DNA of 64,000 nucleotides from Burkholderia sp. Ac-20365 (GCF_017104715.1 NZ_JAAGPI010000025.1:78584-142583); one strand, 5' to 3'. Counted from the first letter of the stretch, positions 25,501 to 34,814 are shown. Notes: generated by a model from the letters alone, not told the origin. Program-made: numbers and translations.

Positions 25501-27034
25501 CGCCGCGCCGTCCGCGTAGCGTGCCGTTCACCGCGTCACGATGCACATAAGCCGCGCGCGGTCCGTGGCGGCTCGTATAGCCTTCGGCAAGCATGCGCAG
25601 CACGGCATCGTATTGCTCGCGTTCGAGCGATGCATACGGCGCGGCGTGGCGGAAGCGCTCGAACAACGCGTCCTCGCTCCATTCGGCATTGCAGACTTCA
25701 GCGACGATCTGCTGCGCAAGCACGTCGAGCGGCGCGCGCGGAATGTGCAGCATGTCGAGTTCGCCGCGCCGCACGCAATCGAGCAATGCCGCGCATTCGA
25801 TCAGATCGTCGCGCGACGAAGGAAAAAGCCTTCCCTTCGGCATGCCGCCCACATGATGGCCCGAGCGTCCCACACGTTGCAGAAACGGCGCGATCGCGCG
25901 CGGCGAACCCATCTGGCAGACGAGATCGACGTCGCCGATATCGATGCCCAACTCCAGCGACGCCGTCGCGATCAGCACGCGCAGTTCGCCACGCTTCAGG
26001 CGTTGTTCGGCGTCGAAACGCTGCTCTTTGGCAAGGCTGCCGTGGTGCGCGGCACCCGCGTCCTTGCCGAGGCGCTCAGTCAGATGCCGCGCGACGCGCT
26101 CGGCCATGCGCCGCGTGTTGACGAACACGAGCGTCGTGCGATGCTGTGCGACCAGTTCAGCGAGCCGGTTATAGACGAGTTCCCACGCTTCGTTCGACAT
26201 CACCGCTTCGAGCGGCACGGGCGGAATCTCCAGCGCGAGATCGCGCTCCCGTACATGGCCGACATCGACGATCGCGCAATCGGCGGGCTCGCTGCTGTCG
26301 ATACTCGCGCCGCCAACCAGAAAACGCGCGACGGCCTCGATCGGCTTTTGCGTCGCCGATAGCCCGATACGCGGCAAACGTCGTCCGCACAACGCGTCGA
26401 GCCGTTCGAGCGACAGGGAAAGATGACTGCCGCGTTTGCCGCCCGCCATCGCGTGGATTTCATCGACGATCACGGTGCGCACCGTCGCGAGCATCTTGCG
26501 GCCCGATGCGGATCCGAGCAGCACGTACAGCGATTCGGGTGTCGTGACGAGAATGTGCGGTGCTCGCTTTTTCAGCGCGTTGCGCTCCTGTTGCGTGGTG
26601 TCGCCCGTGCGCACGGCGGTGCGGATTTCGGGCACGGGCAGACCGCTTGCGGCCAGCTCGTTCGCGATGCCTTCGAGCGGCGTTTGCAGGTTGATGCGGA
26701 TATCGTTCGACAGCGCCTTGAGCGGCGACACGTAGACCACCAGCGTTTCGTCGGGCAGCGTGCCGCCGTGCGCGAGGCCGTCGCGCACGAGTTCGTCGAG
26801 CGCGGCGAGAAAGGCGGTCAGCGTCTTGCCCGAGCCTGTCGGCGCGGCGACGAGCGTGTGCCGGCCGCTGCGGATCAACGGCCAGGCGGCCGCTTGCGCG
26901 TCGGTGGGCGCGGGAAAGGTCTTCCGGAACCAGCCCGCGACGGCGGGATGGAACTCGGCCAGTGGATCGGCCTTTCCGATGGCGGCGGTGGAAGCGGGAG
27001 TCATGGCGTCGAAGGTGGGGGCGGGGCGCGGCAT
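22553..27034 (-). CDS. lhr: Lhr-family ATP-dependent DNA helicase (long form)
   Basis: The protein has about 1493 residues, the length of Lhr (large helicase-related) proteins. The N-terminal superfamily-2 core has Walker A APTGSGKT (residues 64-71), the DEIH box in VIVDEIHAMAGGKRGSHLSL, and motif VI as QRVGRSGHHVGG. Lhr winged-helix and core domains follow, then a long C-terminal region ending in REVRRHAGDGALVC and related segments. Lhr is a 3'-5' DNA translocase linked to DNA repair. The start is uncertain: ATG codons at 27034 and 27004 both fit, with no clear SD, and a further upstream frame is unlikely. It is monocistronic. Confidence 0.93.
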   Translation of the reverse strand: MPRPAPTFDAMTPASTAAIGKADPLAEFHPAVAGWFRKTFPAPTDAQAAAWPLIRSGRHTLVAAPTGSGKTLTAFLAALDELVRDGLAHGGTLPDETLVVYVSPLKALSNDIRINLQTPLEGIANELAASGLPVPEIRTAVRTGDTTQQERNALKKRAPHILVTTPESLYVLLGSASGRKMLATVRTVIVDEIHAMAGGKRGSHLSLSLERLDALCGRRLPRIGLSATQKPIEAVARFLVGGASIDSSEPADCAIVDVGHVRERDLALEIPPVPLEAVMSNEAWELVYNRLAELVAQHRTTLVFVNTRRMAERVARHLTERLGKDAGAAHHGSLAKEQRFDAEQRLKRGELRVLIATASLELGIDIGDVDLVCQMGSPRAIAPFLQRVGRSGHHVGGMPKGRLFPSSRDDLIECAALLDCVRRGELDMLHIPRAPLDVLAQQIVAEVCNAEWSEDALFERFRHAAPYASLEREQYDAVLRMLAEGYTSRHGPRAAYVHRDAVNGTLRGRRGAQLYAVTSGGTIPENADYAVILEPQGLNIGTVNEDFAVESLAGDVFQLGNASYRIMRVESGRVRVEDAQGQPPNIPFWLGEAPGRSDELSMGVARLRAEIGQRIVTQVASDADAFADPHDSVVTLEEQQAKTTLDLEPAIAWLVEQTLVPEAAARQIVEYLARARQTLGALPTQDTLVMERFFDESGGTQLVIHTPYGSRVNRAWGLALRKRFCRTFNFELQAAATEDAIVLSLTGAHSFALDEVWRYLRPATAEHVLVQALLDAPLFGVRWRWNATTALALPRYTGGRKTPPPLQRMRSDDLLATVFPDQAACLENIVGERELPSHPLVDQTLDDCLHEAMDTDAWLALLRRIESGDIALVSRDLPAPSPLAAEILTAKPYAFLDDAPIEERRTQAVLNRRYTNGPESADDLGALDADAIAGVGEEAWPQVRNTDEMHEALMGLACITEAEAQRNEGWPAWLAQLAKTGHATRMQIAQHDALWLPAERLTCLRAIYPHAEIEPALRAPKGFDEAWTEDDALVDVVRARLTGFGPLPLSVIARALALPASVVALALTRLEAEGYVMRGRFTPGATDEEWCERHLLARIHRYTVRRLRREIEPVERHDFMRFLFEWQHLTPDTRAEGRDALAAVLDQLEGFQAAASAWEEDILPARLKDYSIMSLDELSRAGKIVWMRLTDRARGASGPVRSTPIVLLPRRALPVWTALLDMSKQPELSSKAQLVFDALTQHGAMFFDELSGDVHLLRVELENALGELVAAGLVNSDSFAGLRALLKPVAKRNASYFPSRRPRGAGALIGGMDDAGRWALLRRPSASLPEDHAQPLRRSPSSPPEVIEHVAMALLRRYGVVFWRLLEREAEWLPPWRDLLRVYQRLEARGQVRGGRFVNGLAGEQFALPEAIPLLREVRRHAGDGALVCVAGSDPLNVVGTLLPGDKVPAVTGNRVLYRDGVPVAALVAGEFHLPEDVVGEARELMRVRLARR

Positions 27035-27432
27035 ATCCAGTGCGCAGCGCGCTCGCTCCCGCGAAAAACGGTAGACCGGCTCAGTCTCGCAGGTTTCGCG
27101 GCGTCTTGCTGAGTTTGATTCTGCATGGATAGGCAGTTGATCGTACAACGCAACTACCGGTCATCAACAGTCAAACACGCCTGCACTACCGATAGCGTTG
27201 ATCCAATACACACCGATCATCCATGCGAGCAATGAGCGGTGCCTGTACCACATGACGGAAACAGTGTTTGAAATCGCGATGAAAGGATGCCCGAAATACA
27301 TCCAACCAATCGATGCTGCAACGCAAGACGAAGCCACCGGCGCGCAATGGCAGAGCACCAGCAGCATCCGCACGCATTGAGTATGCTGATCAACCCAGCA
27401 GCGCTTCCTCACCCAACGTGGAGTCTCGAACC
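27035..27432. other. divergent intergenic region between lhr and the aldo/keto reductase
   Basis: No gene is firmly supported. GC falls to about half, which marks it as non-coding or differently constrained. A minus-strand frame of 82 codons (27164-27412) with hydrophobic stretches is present but lacks an SD; see rejected items. Promoters of both flanking genes should lie here. Confidence 0.4.
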
Positions 27433-28482
27433 ATGCGATACAACCAGCTTGGCCGCACTGGCGTTTTCGTGTCGGAACTGTGCCTCGGCACGATGACCTT
27501 CGGCGGCACGGGTGGCATCTGGCAGCATATCGGCGACCTGCAGCAGAACGACGCCGAACGTCTGATTGGCCGCGCGATCGACGCGGGCATCAACTTCATC
27601 GATACCGCCGACGTTTATTCTTCCGGTCTCTCCGAGCAGATCACCGGCCAGGCGCTGAAGAACCTCAAAGTGCCGCGCGACAGCGTGGTCGTCGCCACCA
27701 AGGTGTTCGGTCAGACGGGCGATTTCGCGAACGCGCGCGGCGCATCGCGCTATCACATCATGGACGGCATCAAGGCGAGCTTGCAGCGCATGCAACTCGA
27801 TCACGTGGACCTGTATCAGATCCACGGCTTCGATCCCGTCACACCGATCGAAGAAACGCTGCGTGCGCTCGATACGCTCGTGCAGCACGGCCATGTGCGC
27901 TATATCGGCGTATCGAACTGGGCTGCGTGGCAGATCGCGAAGGCGCTCGGCATTTCGGAGCGTCTCGGCCTCGCGCGTTTCGATACGTTGCAGGCGTATT
28001 ACACGATCGCGGGCCGCGACCTCGAACGCGAACTCATGCCGATGCTCAGGAGCGAAGGGCTCGGCCTGATGGTGTGGAGCCCGCTCGCGGGCGGCCTCTT
28101 GAGCGGCAAATACAAACGCGACCGGCAAGGCGAAGCCGGCGATCGCCGTACCACATTCGATTTCCCGCCCGTCAACCGCGAGCGCGCATTCGATTGCGTC
28201 GATGTGATGCGCGCGATTGCGGAAGCGAAGGGCGTGTCGGTCGCGCAGATCGCGCTGGCGTGGCTGCTGCATCAACGCTCGGTGATGAGCGTGATCGTCG
28301 GCGCGAAGCGGGTCGAGCAACTCGATGACAATATCGCGGCCACGAAGGTGGAACTGAATGCGGACGATCTCGCGAAACTCGATGAAGTGAGCCGTTTGCC
28401 GTCCGAGTATCCGGGCTGGATGCTGGAGCGGCAGGGCGATCCGCGGCGTCAGCAGATTGCGGGAACGCGCTTTGGCGAATAA
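27433..28482 (+). CDS. aldo/keto reductase
   Basis: The 349-residue TIM-barrel protein opens with the AKR signature MRYNQLGRTGVFVSELCLGT. The catalytic Asp-Tyr pair is in FIDTADVYSSG and the catalytic His in DLYQIHGFDP. The C-terminal NADP(H) segment is VIVGAKRVEQLDDN. It resembles the general stress/YhdN-like AKR group that reduces aldehydes and ketones. The start is placed at the ATG with GGAG ten bases upstream; the longer frame lacks family-like sequence. It is convergent with pelG and separated from it by a terminator. Confidence 0.92.
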   Translation: MRYNQLGRTGVFVSELCLGTMTFGGTGGIWQHIGDLQQNDAERLIGRAIDAGINFIDTADVYSSGLSEQITGQALKNLKVPRDSVVVATKVFGQTGDFANARGASRYHIMDGIKASLQRMQLDHVDLYQIHGFDPVTPIEETLRALDTLVQHGHVRYIGVSNWAAWQIAKALGISERLGLARFDTLQAYYTIAGRDLERELMPMLRSEGLGLMVWSPLAGGLLSGKYKRDRQGEAGDRRTTFDFPPVNRERAFDCVDVMRAIAEAKGVSVAQIALAWLLHQRSVMSVIVGAKRVEQLDDNIAATKVELNADDLAKLDEVSRLPSEYPGWMLERQGDPRRQQIAGTRFGE

Positions 28483-28508
28483 GAAGGAACAGCCGGTGTG
28501 AAACGAAG

Positions 28509-28536
28509 CGGCGCGCATTTCGATGCGCGCCGTTTT
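28509..28536 (+). terminator. rho-independent terminator between aldo/keto reductase and pelG
   Basis: cggcgcgca (28509-28517) pairs with tgcgcgccg (28524-28532), with a six-base loop and a following tttt. It ends 12 bases before the pelG stop and could also stop transcripts of the pel operon. Confidence 0.75.
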
Positions 28537-28547
28537 CGCATGCATGT

Positions 28548-29918
28548 TCACTGCAACATGAACGTCTCATACTCCAGCGAATCGAGCTTGCGATCGAGCA
28601 GATAGAGACTCGCCAGCACGACCAGAAGCAGCGAGCCTGCAAATCCATATCCGTAGTACGCAGGATTCAGCGACAACGTGATCGCCGTCAACACCACGTT
28701 CGACACCACGAACGAGCCCACCAGAAACAGCACGATCTTGCGCTTGTCGAGATAGAAGAACACGTTGATCGTGCCCATGAACACGACCTGCATGCTGGCC
28801 GCAATCACATCGATATACAGCAGCGGCAGATACAGCGTCGAAATCTGCAGCCAGTTCAGCAGGATCGTGCCTGCCGCGAACAGCATCATTGCGGCGATGG
28901 CCTGCACCTTCATGATTTCCCAGATGCCGTTGCGCAAGGCCTCGACCATCGCATTGCGCATGCGTTCGATATGCTGCAACGACGCGCCTTCGCGCACGGC
29001 GTCGTAGAACGCGTCGTAGTATTCGACGAAGTCCGTTTCGATGCGCATCAAAAACACGGCCATGCCTGGAATAATCGCGAGATACGCGAGAAACACAGGG
29101 ATGTCATAGATGATCGACGCGCGCAGCGGACCGATCACCGGCTGCCCGGTGCCTGGCGAATACCAGAACATGAACTTGTCGGCCCAGATGCCGAGGTTGT
29201 ACAGAAAGCCCGTCAGCATCAGCGAAGGGTAGCGATACCGCTTGCGGAACATTTCGAACGAGATGAAATGATCGCTGGTGTAATCGCGGTAGATCAACGC
29301 GAGCAGGCCCAGCAACAGCACCGTCTGTCCGATCACGAAGCCCGACAGAAGACCCGTCAGCCCGTAGCGGTTCAGCGAGAGCGCCGCTATCGTCGTCACC
29401 GAATAACCAATGAAGAACACGACGATGATCGACATGTATTGCTTCATGCCCGACAGAAAAATCGTCGCGATCCAGATGTTGCCCATCACGATGAAGCCCG
29501 CGAGCATCAGCAAGCGATACGCGGCGGTCTGCTGCGGAAACAGGAACACAATGGCCAGCCCGCCGAGCACCGTCGAAGCAGCCGTGACGATGAACATCAC
29601 CGCATGAAAATTCGGCAGCACGAGATCGCGCCGCTTCTCGAACAGGCGGTCGGACGTAAAGCGCGTGTACGCAAGCTGCAACGGCCCGGTCAATACGAGC
29701 GACAACGAAATCAGATACGTGACCGACACCTGAAACTGCGTGATCAGGCCAGTGGGCAACACGAACGGAATGCTGAGCACGCCGATCAGCAGAATGCCGA
29801 CGATCGACAGCACCCACGGTCCCGCGCCAATCAGACCCGCGTACGTATAGGCCTGCATCAGCCCCAGCAGCGTGTTGCGCCGGAGCATCTTGCGCAGTTC
29901 GAAACCAATCCCTGCCAT
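28548..29918 (-). CDS. pelG: PelG, inner-membrane Pel polysaccharide flippase-like protein
   Basis: The 456-residue protein has about twelve hydrophobic helices and the PelG start MAGIGFELRKMLRRNTLLGL, matching Pseudomonas aeruginosa PelG (456 residues). It belongs to the MVF/MOP-like flippase superfamily and moves the growing Pel chain across the inner membrane together with PelD, PelE and PelF. GGGAG precedes the ATG, and the gap to pelF is 16 bases. It is the last gene of the pel operon. Confidence 0.95.
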   Translation of the reverse strand: MAGIGFELRKMLRRNTLLGLMQAYTYAGLIGAGPWVLSIVGILLIGVLSIPFVLPTGLITQFQVSVTYLISLSLVLTGPLQLAYTRFTSDRLFEKRRDLVLPNFHAVMFIVTAASTVLGGLAIVFLFPQQTAAYRLLMLAGFIVMGNIWIATIFLSGMKQYMSIIVVFFIGYSVTTIAALSLNRYGLTGLLSGFVIGQTVLLLGLLALIYRDYTSDHFISFEMFRKRYRYPSLMLTGFLYNLGIWADKFMFWYSPGTGQPVIGPLRASIIYDIPVFLAYLAIIPGMAVFLMRIETDFVEYYDAFYDAVREGASLQHIERMRNAMVEALRNGIWEIMKVQAIAAMMLFAAGTILLNWLQISTLYLPLLYIDVIAASMQVVFMGTINVFFYLDKRKIVLFLVGSFVVSNVVLTAITLSLNPAYYGYGFAGSLLLVVLASLYLLDRKLDSLEYETFMLQ

Positions 29919-29934
29919 GGTTGCGTGCTCCCGT

Positions 29935-31518
29935 TCAGTGCGGCGTTGGCATCAGATCGGCTTCCGATGCGGGTGGATCGACGAGATCGGCTTGCGTGGT
30001 GAGCCGCGCATACAGATCGCGATACGAGCCGACCATCTGGTCCTGGGTGTAAAAGCGTTCGACGCGCGCAATGCCCGCCTGTTGCGCGCTGTGCCAGTTG
30101 TTTTCATCGAGCAGATCGAGCGCGGCTTCGGCGAGCGCGCGTGGATCCGCAATCTGCACGACGCGGCCCGCTGCGCCGAGCGCCGCATCGTCGCCATCCA
30201 GACCGTAGATCAACTGACGGCACGAGCCGACATCCGTCGTCACCGACGGCACGCCCGCCGCGAACCCTTCGAGCACGACGAGCGGCAGCGCTTCCGAAAT
30301 CGAACTGAGCACCAGCACGCCGCATTTCGGCAGCAGTTCGTCGATCTTCTGGAAGCCGAGAAACTTCACCTTGTCCTGCAAGCCGAGACTTTCCACCAAC
30401 GCATGACATTCGGCCGCATACGAAGGATCTTCGTTCTCCGGCCCGGCAATCCACGCTTCGGCTTCGGGCATGCGGCGCACGACGGTCAGCATCGCGCGGA
30501 TGAACGTCTTGATGTCCTTGATGGGCACCACGCGGCCAATCAGGCACAACGTCTTCGGCACGCCAGGAGCACGCTGCGTGCGCAGCGGAGCGAGCTTCGG
30601 CAGATTCACGCCATTTGGAATGTTGGACGTTTTCGCTTCGGGCGCACCGTCGATAATCTGCCGGCGTCGATTGCCTTCATACAGCGCGATGATGTCTTCG
30701 GCCGCGTCGTAGCACACATGCCCAAGCGTTTCGAAGAAGCGCACCCAAAGATCGCGGAAATAGCCGATCTGCGACACGTCGCGCTCGAAGATGCTGCGGT
30801 TGTCGCGGATCCATTCGCTCTGGAACAGATCGATCTTGCGTTCCTTCGTATAGATGCCGTGTTCCGACACGAGCAGCGGCCGCGCGTGGCGATAGCGCGC
30901 CAGCGCGCCGAGAAAGCCCGCATAACCCGTCGACACCGTATGGAACATCTTCACGCGCGGCAGCCCTTCGGAAATCTTCGCGAGCTGCCACAGCGGCTTG
31001 TGCATGATGCGCACAGTCCAGAAGTAATCGACAAACGATGGGTCCGTGCAGAACTGCCGGTACTGTTCGGTCAGATACTGCCAGGCTTCCTTCGAATAGA
31101 GAAACGCGTCTTCGCCCAAGGCGCCGCCCGGGCGCAAATCCTTCAACATGTCCTTGAGCATGCGGCCCGCCGCGTGGCGCATGGCGGGGTTACGCAGCGA
31201 CTCGTGCAGATCCGCCGAGCGCATGAACGCGGACGAATCGCCGCGCTGTTTTTGCACCAGCGGCGGCGGCGCGAAATCGTACAGATAGTGATTCTCCAGA
31301 TGCACGACGTTGTCGGGCAACGCGTACTGCATCTTCGGATAATCCTGCGGACGGCTGCCAAGAAAACACAGCGCGAACGAATACTCGGGAAACGCACGGA
31401 TGATCTGGTTGACCCAGCTCGACACGCCGCCGCTCACATACGGGAATGTGCCTTCGAGCAGCAGGGCGATGTCAGCGGATTCCGCGTGCGGCAATGAGGG
31501 CGTTTTCGGTGAGAACAT
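29935..31518 (-). CDS. pelF: PelF, cytosolic glycosyltransferase for Pel polymer
   Basis: The 527-residue GT4-type glycosyltransferase begins ADIALLLEGTFPYVSGGVSSW, the PelF hallmark. The C-terminal lobe holds the EX7E motif in SEALPLVVLEGFAAG. In P. aeruginosa PelF uses UDP-GalNAc (and UDP-GlcNAc) to build the chain and docks on the PelD-PelE-PelG complex. The start at 31518 is preferred because the upstream in-frame stretch is the pelE coding region read in another frame. The gap to pelE is 10 bases. Confidence 0.94.
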   Translation of the reverse strand: MFSPKTPSLPHAESADIALLLEGTFPYVSGGVSSWVNQIIRAFPEYSFALCFLGSRPQDYPKMQYALPDNVVHLENHYLYDFAPPPLVQKQRGDSSAFMRSADLHESLRNPAMRHAAGRMLKDMLKDLRPGGALGEDAFLYSKEAWQYLTEQYRQFCTDPSFVDYFWTVRIMHKPLWQLAKISEGLPRVKMFHTVSTGYAGFLGALARYRHARPLLVSEHGIYTKERKIDLFQSEWIRDNRSIFERDVSQIGYFRDLWVRFFETLGHVCYDAAEDIIALYEGNRRRQIIDGAPEAKTSNIPNGVNLPKLAPLRTQRAPGVPKTLCLIGRVVPIKDIKTFIRAMLTVVRRMPEAEAWIAGPENEDPSYAAECHALVESLGLQDKVKFLGFQKIDELLPKCGVLVLSSISEALPLVVLEGFAAGVPSVTTDVGSCRQLIYGLDGDDAALGAAGRVVQIADPRALAEAALDLLDENNWHSAQQAGIARVERFYTQDQMVGSYRDLYARLTTQADLVDPPASEADLMPTPH

Positions 31519-31528
31519 GAGGGCGGCC

Positions 31529-32698
31529 TCAGATAGAGCGAGGCTGCGCGGCGCCCGGGCCGCGCGGCTTCCAGAAATCGAGCACGGCGGACAGCGTCGG
31601 CGTGGCCGCGCGGCTGTCCATTTCGGCGAGCAGTTTGCGCACGCGCGCAAAATCGCGGCGCAGGTAAGCGGTTTCGGCGAGGTAGGGCAACATGCGTTCG
31701 CGCGGGAAGCCGCAATCGATCGCGCGTTGCAGCATCATGTCCGCGCCGTCGAGATCGGCTCGCGCGATCGCGAGGCGTCCACGCAGACGCCACAGCGCCG
31801 CGTCCTTCGGATCGTGTTCGAGCGCGGCGGCGGCGAAGCCGTCGGCCTGATCGGCGGCATTGCGGTACACGTCGCCCGTCACGAGGTTTTCGTAGATCAG
31901 TTCGCTATACAGCTGCGCCAGCGTGCGGTTCGCGCGTGCACGTTCCGCGTCGCTCAGATCGGGATTCAGCTTCGTATCGAGCTTCGGGCGTTCGACGAGA
32001 ATCTGCTGCGTGAGCACTTTCTCGCGGTTGTCGAGAATGCCGTATGCAAGCAGGCGGATATCGTCGAGCGGATCGGCGAGCATGCCTTGCAACAGCGGCG
32101 AGACGGTGCGCGCGGGCATCGATTGCATCGCGAGCAGGGCGGTCATCCGGAACGAGGTGCCCGCTTCCGAGTTCTGCAATTCCGCTTTCAGCCGTGCGCC
32201 GCGTCCATATGACACGGTGCCGATCAGGTTCGCCGCGAACTCCGGTTCCTCGACGAGCACGACCGGCAACTGAGCGCGCGGCCGTGGCAGCACGGCGGCA
32301 ATCGCGAGCGCGCCGATCGTGCAGAGAATCCCGCCGACGGGCACCGCGAAGTTCAGAAACCACAGCGATACGAGCAGTCCAACGTGCGGCCGCCGGTAGC
32401 GCACAGGCATCAGCGCTGTCAGACCGAGCGATGTGGCGAGCGCCGCGCAAGCCTGCACGAGCAGGCACAGCAGCAGCGTTTGCGTGTTCAGATGCGCGGC
32501 GGCGTGCAGCGCCGCGACATCGATATCGACGAGTCCGCCGAGCCATTCAGCCGACGTGTCCGGCGCGCTGCGCGTGGCGATCACGAAGACCACGAACTGC
32601 AGCAACAGGCCGAGGCCAACCAGCAGCACACCCGCCAACGTAACGAGTGGCCGGGTGGGTTGCCGGCGAGCGGCCGTGGCGTCGTCAGAAGCGGACAT
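31529..32698 (-). CDS. pelE: PelE, inner-membrane TPR scaffold
   Basis: The 389-residue protein has hydrophobic helices at the N-terminus (LVTLAGVLLVGLGLLLQFVVFV, then LLLCLLVQACAALATSLGLTAL and a third). A soluble C-terminal half of TPR-like helix pairs follows (for example DAALWRLRGRLAIARADLDGAD). This is PelE architecture; PelE links PelD and PelG in the synthase complex. The start ATG at 32698 overlaps the pelD stop by 14 bases, suggesting translational coupling. A longer upstream frame is pelD sequence out of phase. Confidence 0.88.
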   Translation of the reverse strand: MSASDDATAARRQPTRPLVTLAGVLLVGLGLLLQFVVFVIATRSAPDTSAEWLGGLVDIDVAALHAAAHLNTQTLLLCLLVQACAALATSLGLTALMPVRYRRPHVGLLVSLWFLNFAVPVGGILCTIGALAIAAVLPRPRAQLPVVLVEEPEFAANLIGTVSYGRGARLKAELQNSEAGTSFRMTALLAMQSMPARTVSPLLQGMLADPLDDIRLLAYGILDNREKVLTQQILVERPKLDTKLNPDLSDAERARANRTLAQLYSELIYENLVTGDVYRNAADQADGFAAAALEHDPKDAALWRLRGRLAIARADLDGADMMLQRAIDCGFPRERMLPYLAETAYLRRDFARVRKLLAEMDSRAATPTLSAVLDFWKPRGPGAAQPRSI

Positions 32699-34163
32699 CG
32701 CAGCGCTCCAGCAAACGCCGCAATGCGGCGATCGGCTCGTCGGCGGGCACGGACATCGAATGAACGGCCACGCGCGCGGCTTCGAAATCGACGCCGTATT
32801 GCGCGCGCAGGTTCTCTTCGATCCGCAGCAGATAACCATCCACAGCGCTATCGCCCGACAGCGGCATCAGCGTGAGCACCACGCGATGCCGCTCGTCGCG
32901 CAACGGCCACTGCACGTCGAGCGCGCGGCGTGTGCGCAGCACGTGGTCGAACAGCGTCGTGCTGCGTTCGTCGGTATGAAACACCAGCGCGACGATCGAC
33001 GACGTCACCTGCGTATCGCGCTTCAGATGCACGAGCCGCGCATAGTCGAGCGCGAACGTGTGCGGACAGGTCGGGAAGGCGCTCAACGTGTCGCGCGTGA
33101 CGACGGCATGCTGCACGCCGTCCGCGTAGAAGTTGCACAACACCAGCAGGAACTGCAGGTTGTCGCGCGTGAGCGCAAGGAACGGCATGCGCTCGACGGC
33201 GAGCACGCCCACGGGATTCTTCTGCGCGTCGATCAGCGGCACGACAGCGACATAGCGGCTTGCCGACACGTCCTGATTCGCTTTCGATTCGACATGCACC
33301 AGCGTGCGCGTTTCGAGCGCTTCGCGCACCAGGGGATCGTCGGGCTCGAAGGCGGACGGCGCGCCGATCGATGCCGCCACGGCTGTCGCCGGCTTGCTGC
33401 CGCGCCACGCATGCACGCTCGCGCTTTCTATCTGACACGCTTGCGCGGCTGCATCGAGAAACTGCTGCGCACCTCGCAGATCGACCGCGCCGTGCTGCGC
33501 GTCGGTCGGTGTCTGATTCAGAATCACCGTGCGCAGACGCGCGAGCGAATCGCGCAAGGTAGCGGGGCGGCCGAGCAGATCCTGTTCGAGCCGTTCATGC
33601 GAGATGCGCAGCATGAACTGGTTGCGTGTGAGGATCGACAGGCGTTCGGCGAGATAGTCGTTGGCAATGCGGCCTTGCCGCAGACGCGTGATCCAGATGT
33701 CGCCGAATTGCCCGCACAGCATCGTGATGACGAAGCCGCCGAGAAAGAAGCTCACAGGAAAGAGCCGCGTATGCGGCGTTTCCATCAGCGCATGCGCGAA
33801 CGACGCGGGCGCGGATACGCCGCTATACCCGGGGTAAATTGCATACCACGCACCCAGCAGGATCAGCCCGGAGAACACGCCCGCAATCGTTCCGTAGCGC
33901 AGCGCGATCACGAGTGGCACGATCCAGATCCAGCCGAAGCCGGTTTGCACCAGCAGCGGATCGGTGTGATCGAAGGCCCAGCAGATCGCCACGGCCACGA
34001 GCGTCGCGACGATCGTCTCGAGCGCGGCAATCAGGCGGCGGTGCGTGGAGCCGCGCGGCGGCGCAATCACGCGCGCCCACCAGGAGCCCGCGCCGACGCT
34101 TTGCGCCTGACGGCGCCGGTGCCGCCCGCGCGCCGCGGAGTGTTCGTTAGCCTGCGTGTTCAT
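32685..34163 (-). CDS. pelD: PelD, c-di-GMP receptor of the Pel synthase
   Basis: The 492-residue protein has four hydrophobic helices (about residues 40-150), then a GAF domain and a degenerate GGDEF domain whose active site reads SGDSA instead of GGDEF. An RxxD motif, RALD at residues 413-416, lies ahead of it, with R447 34 residues downstream. In P. aeruginosa PelD the c-di-GMP-binding residues are R367, D370 and R402, a nearly identical spacing, so the inhibitory-type site is probably functional. c-di-GMP binding is what turns on Pel polymerisation. The start at 34163 has aaggcg upstream. Confidence 0.92.
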   Translation of the reverse strand: MNTQANEHSAARGRHRRRQAQSVGAGSWWARVIAPPRGSTHRRLIAALETIVATLVAVAICWAFDHTDPLLVQTGFGWIWIVPLVIALRYGTIAGVFSGLILLGAWYAIYPGYSGVSAPASFAHALMETPHTRLFPVSFFLGGFVITMLCGQFGDIWITRLRQGRIANDYLAERLSILTRNQFMLRISHERLEQDLLGRPATLRDSLARLRTVILNQTPTDAQHGAVDLRGAQQFLDAAAQACQIESASVHAWRGSKPATAVAASIGAPSAFEPDDPLVREALETRTLVHVESKANQDVSASRYVAVVPLIDAQKNPVGVLAVERMPFLALTRDNLQFLLVLCNFYADGVQHAVVTRDTLSAFPTCPHTFALDYARLVHLKRDTQVTSSIVALVFHTDERSTTLFDHVLRTRRALDVQWPLRDERHRVVLTLMPLSGDSAVDGYLLRIEENLRAQYGVDFEAARVAVHSMSVPADEPIAALRRLLERCDVRF

Positions 34164-34221
34164 GGCGTTCGCCTTAAATCGAACCCAGCTTCGATGATAG
34201 TCATGCGGAGCGGGGCGTGCT

Positions 34222-34785
34222 TCACTGCGCGAGCGGCTTGAGCAGGTCGCGCTCCAGCTTCTGCGCAACGCCCGACACGGCATCGCGGCTCCAGCCGGTG
34301 CGGCTGCCCGTGCCCGTCCATACGACCTTGCCCGTCTGCACATCGATCACGTCGAAGGTGAGGCCAACGGCCGGCTCGCCGTCCACGCCGACCTTGTAGC
34401 GCCATTCGTTGACGGCGCCTGACAGCGCATAGCGCGCGTTCTGCTGGCGCGCCCAGTTCAGCGCATTCTGCTGCGCATCGGGCCTGGCGGCATCGAACAG
34501 CGTTTCGTCGTCGGCGCTCGCGGGGTAGCGCGACAGATTCGTATAGCCGTACGACGCGAGCAGGCTTTGCGCAATCGATGCCGCGCGCTGGCCCGCCTGC
34601 GGCGTTTCGGTGTTGTTCGCGATCGGCAGGATCGCGACGCTGTCGCTTTTCGCGATCGCGGGCGGCGCACTGCGGTCGACGACCGCGCAGCCCGCGAGCG
34701 TGAGCGCCATCAGCGCAACCGCCGATGCCGATACGGATGCAAGCGCCGCCGCCGCGCGTACGCGAATGTTCCTGTTGTGGTCCAT
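34222..34785 (-). CDS. pelC: PelC, outer-membrane lipoprotein
   Basis: The 187-residue protein has a lipoprotein signal peptide with lipobox LAGC (lipidated Cys33). The mature domain begins VVDRSAPP and contains VAILPIANNTETPQAGQRA and VGLTFDVIDVQTGKVVWTG, as in PelC of the CsgG-like fold. PelC forms a dodecameric ring at the inner face of the outer membrane that funnels Pel to PelB. GAGGAG precedes the ATG at 34785, which fixes the start. The gap to pelB is 29 bases. Confidence 0.94.
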   Translation of the reverse strand: MDHNRNIRVRAAAALASVSASAVALMALTLAGCAVVDRSAPPAIAKSDSVAILPIANNTETPQAGQRAASIAQSLLASYGYTNLSRYPASADDETLFDAARPDAQQNALNWARQQNARYALSGAVNEWRYKVGVDGEPAVGLTFDVIDVQTGKVVWTGTGSRTGWSRDAVSGVAQKLERDLLKPLAQ

Positions 34786-34814
34786 GTTGTTCTCCTCAAA
34801 AGCGCTTGAATACG

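Noticed and set aside
27164..27412. 82-codon minus-strand frame with hydrophobic stretches between lhr and the aldo/keto reductase
   Set aside because: No SD before any candidate start, GC near 50 percent without the usual third-position bias, and it fills the divergent promoter space; kept only as a doubtful small membrane protein.
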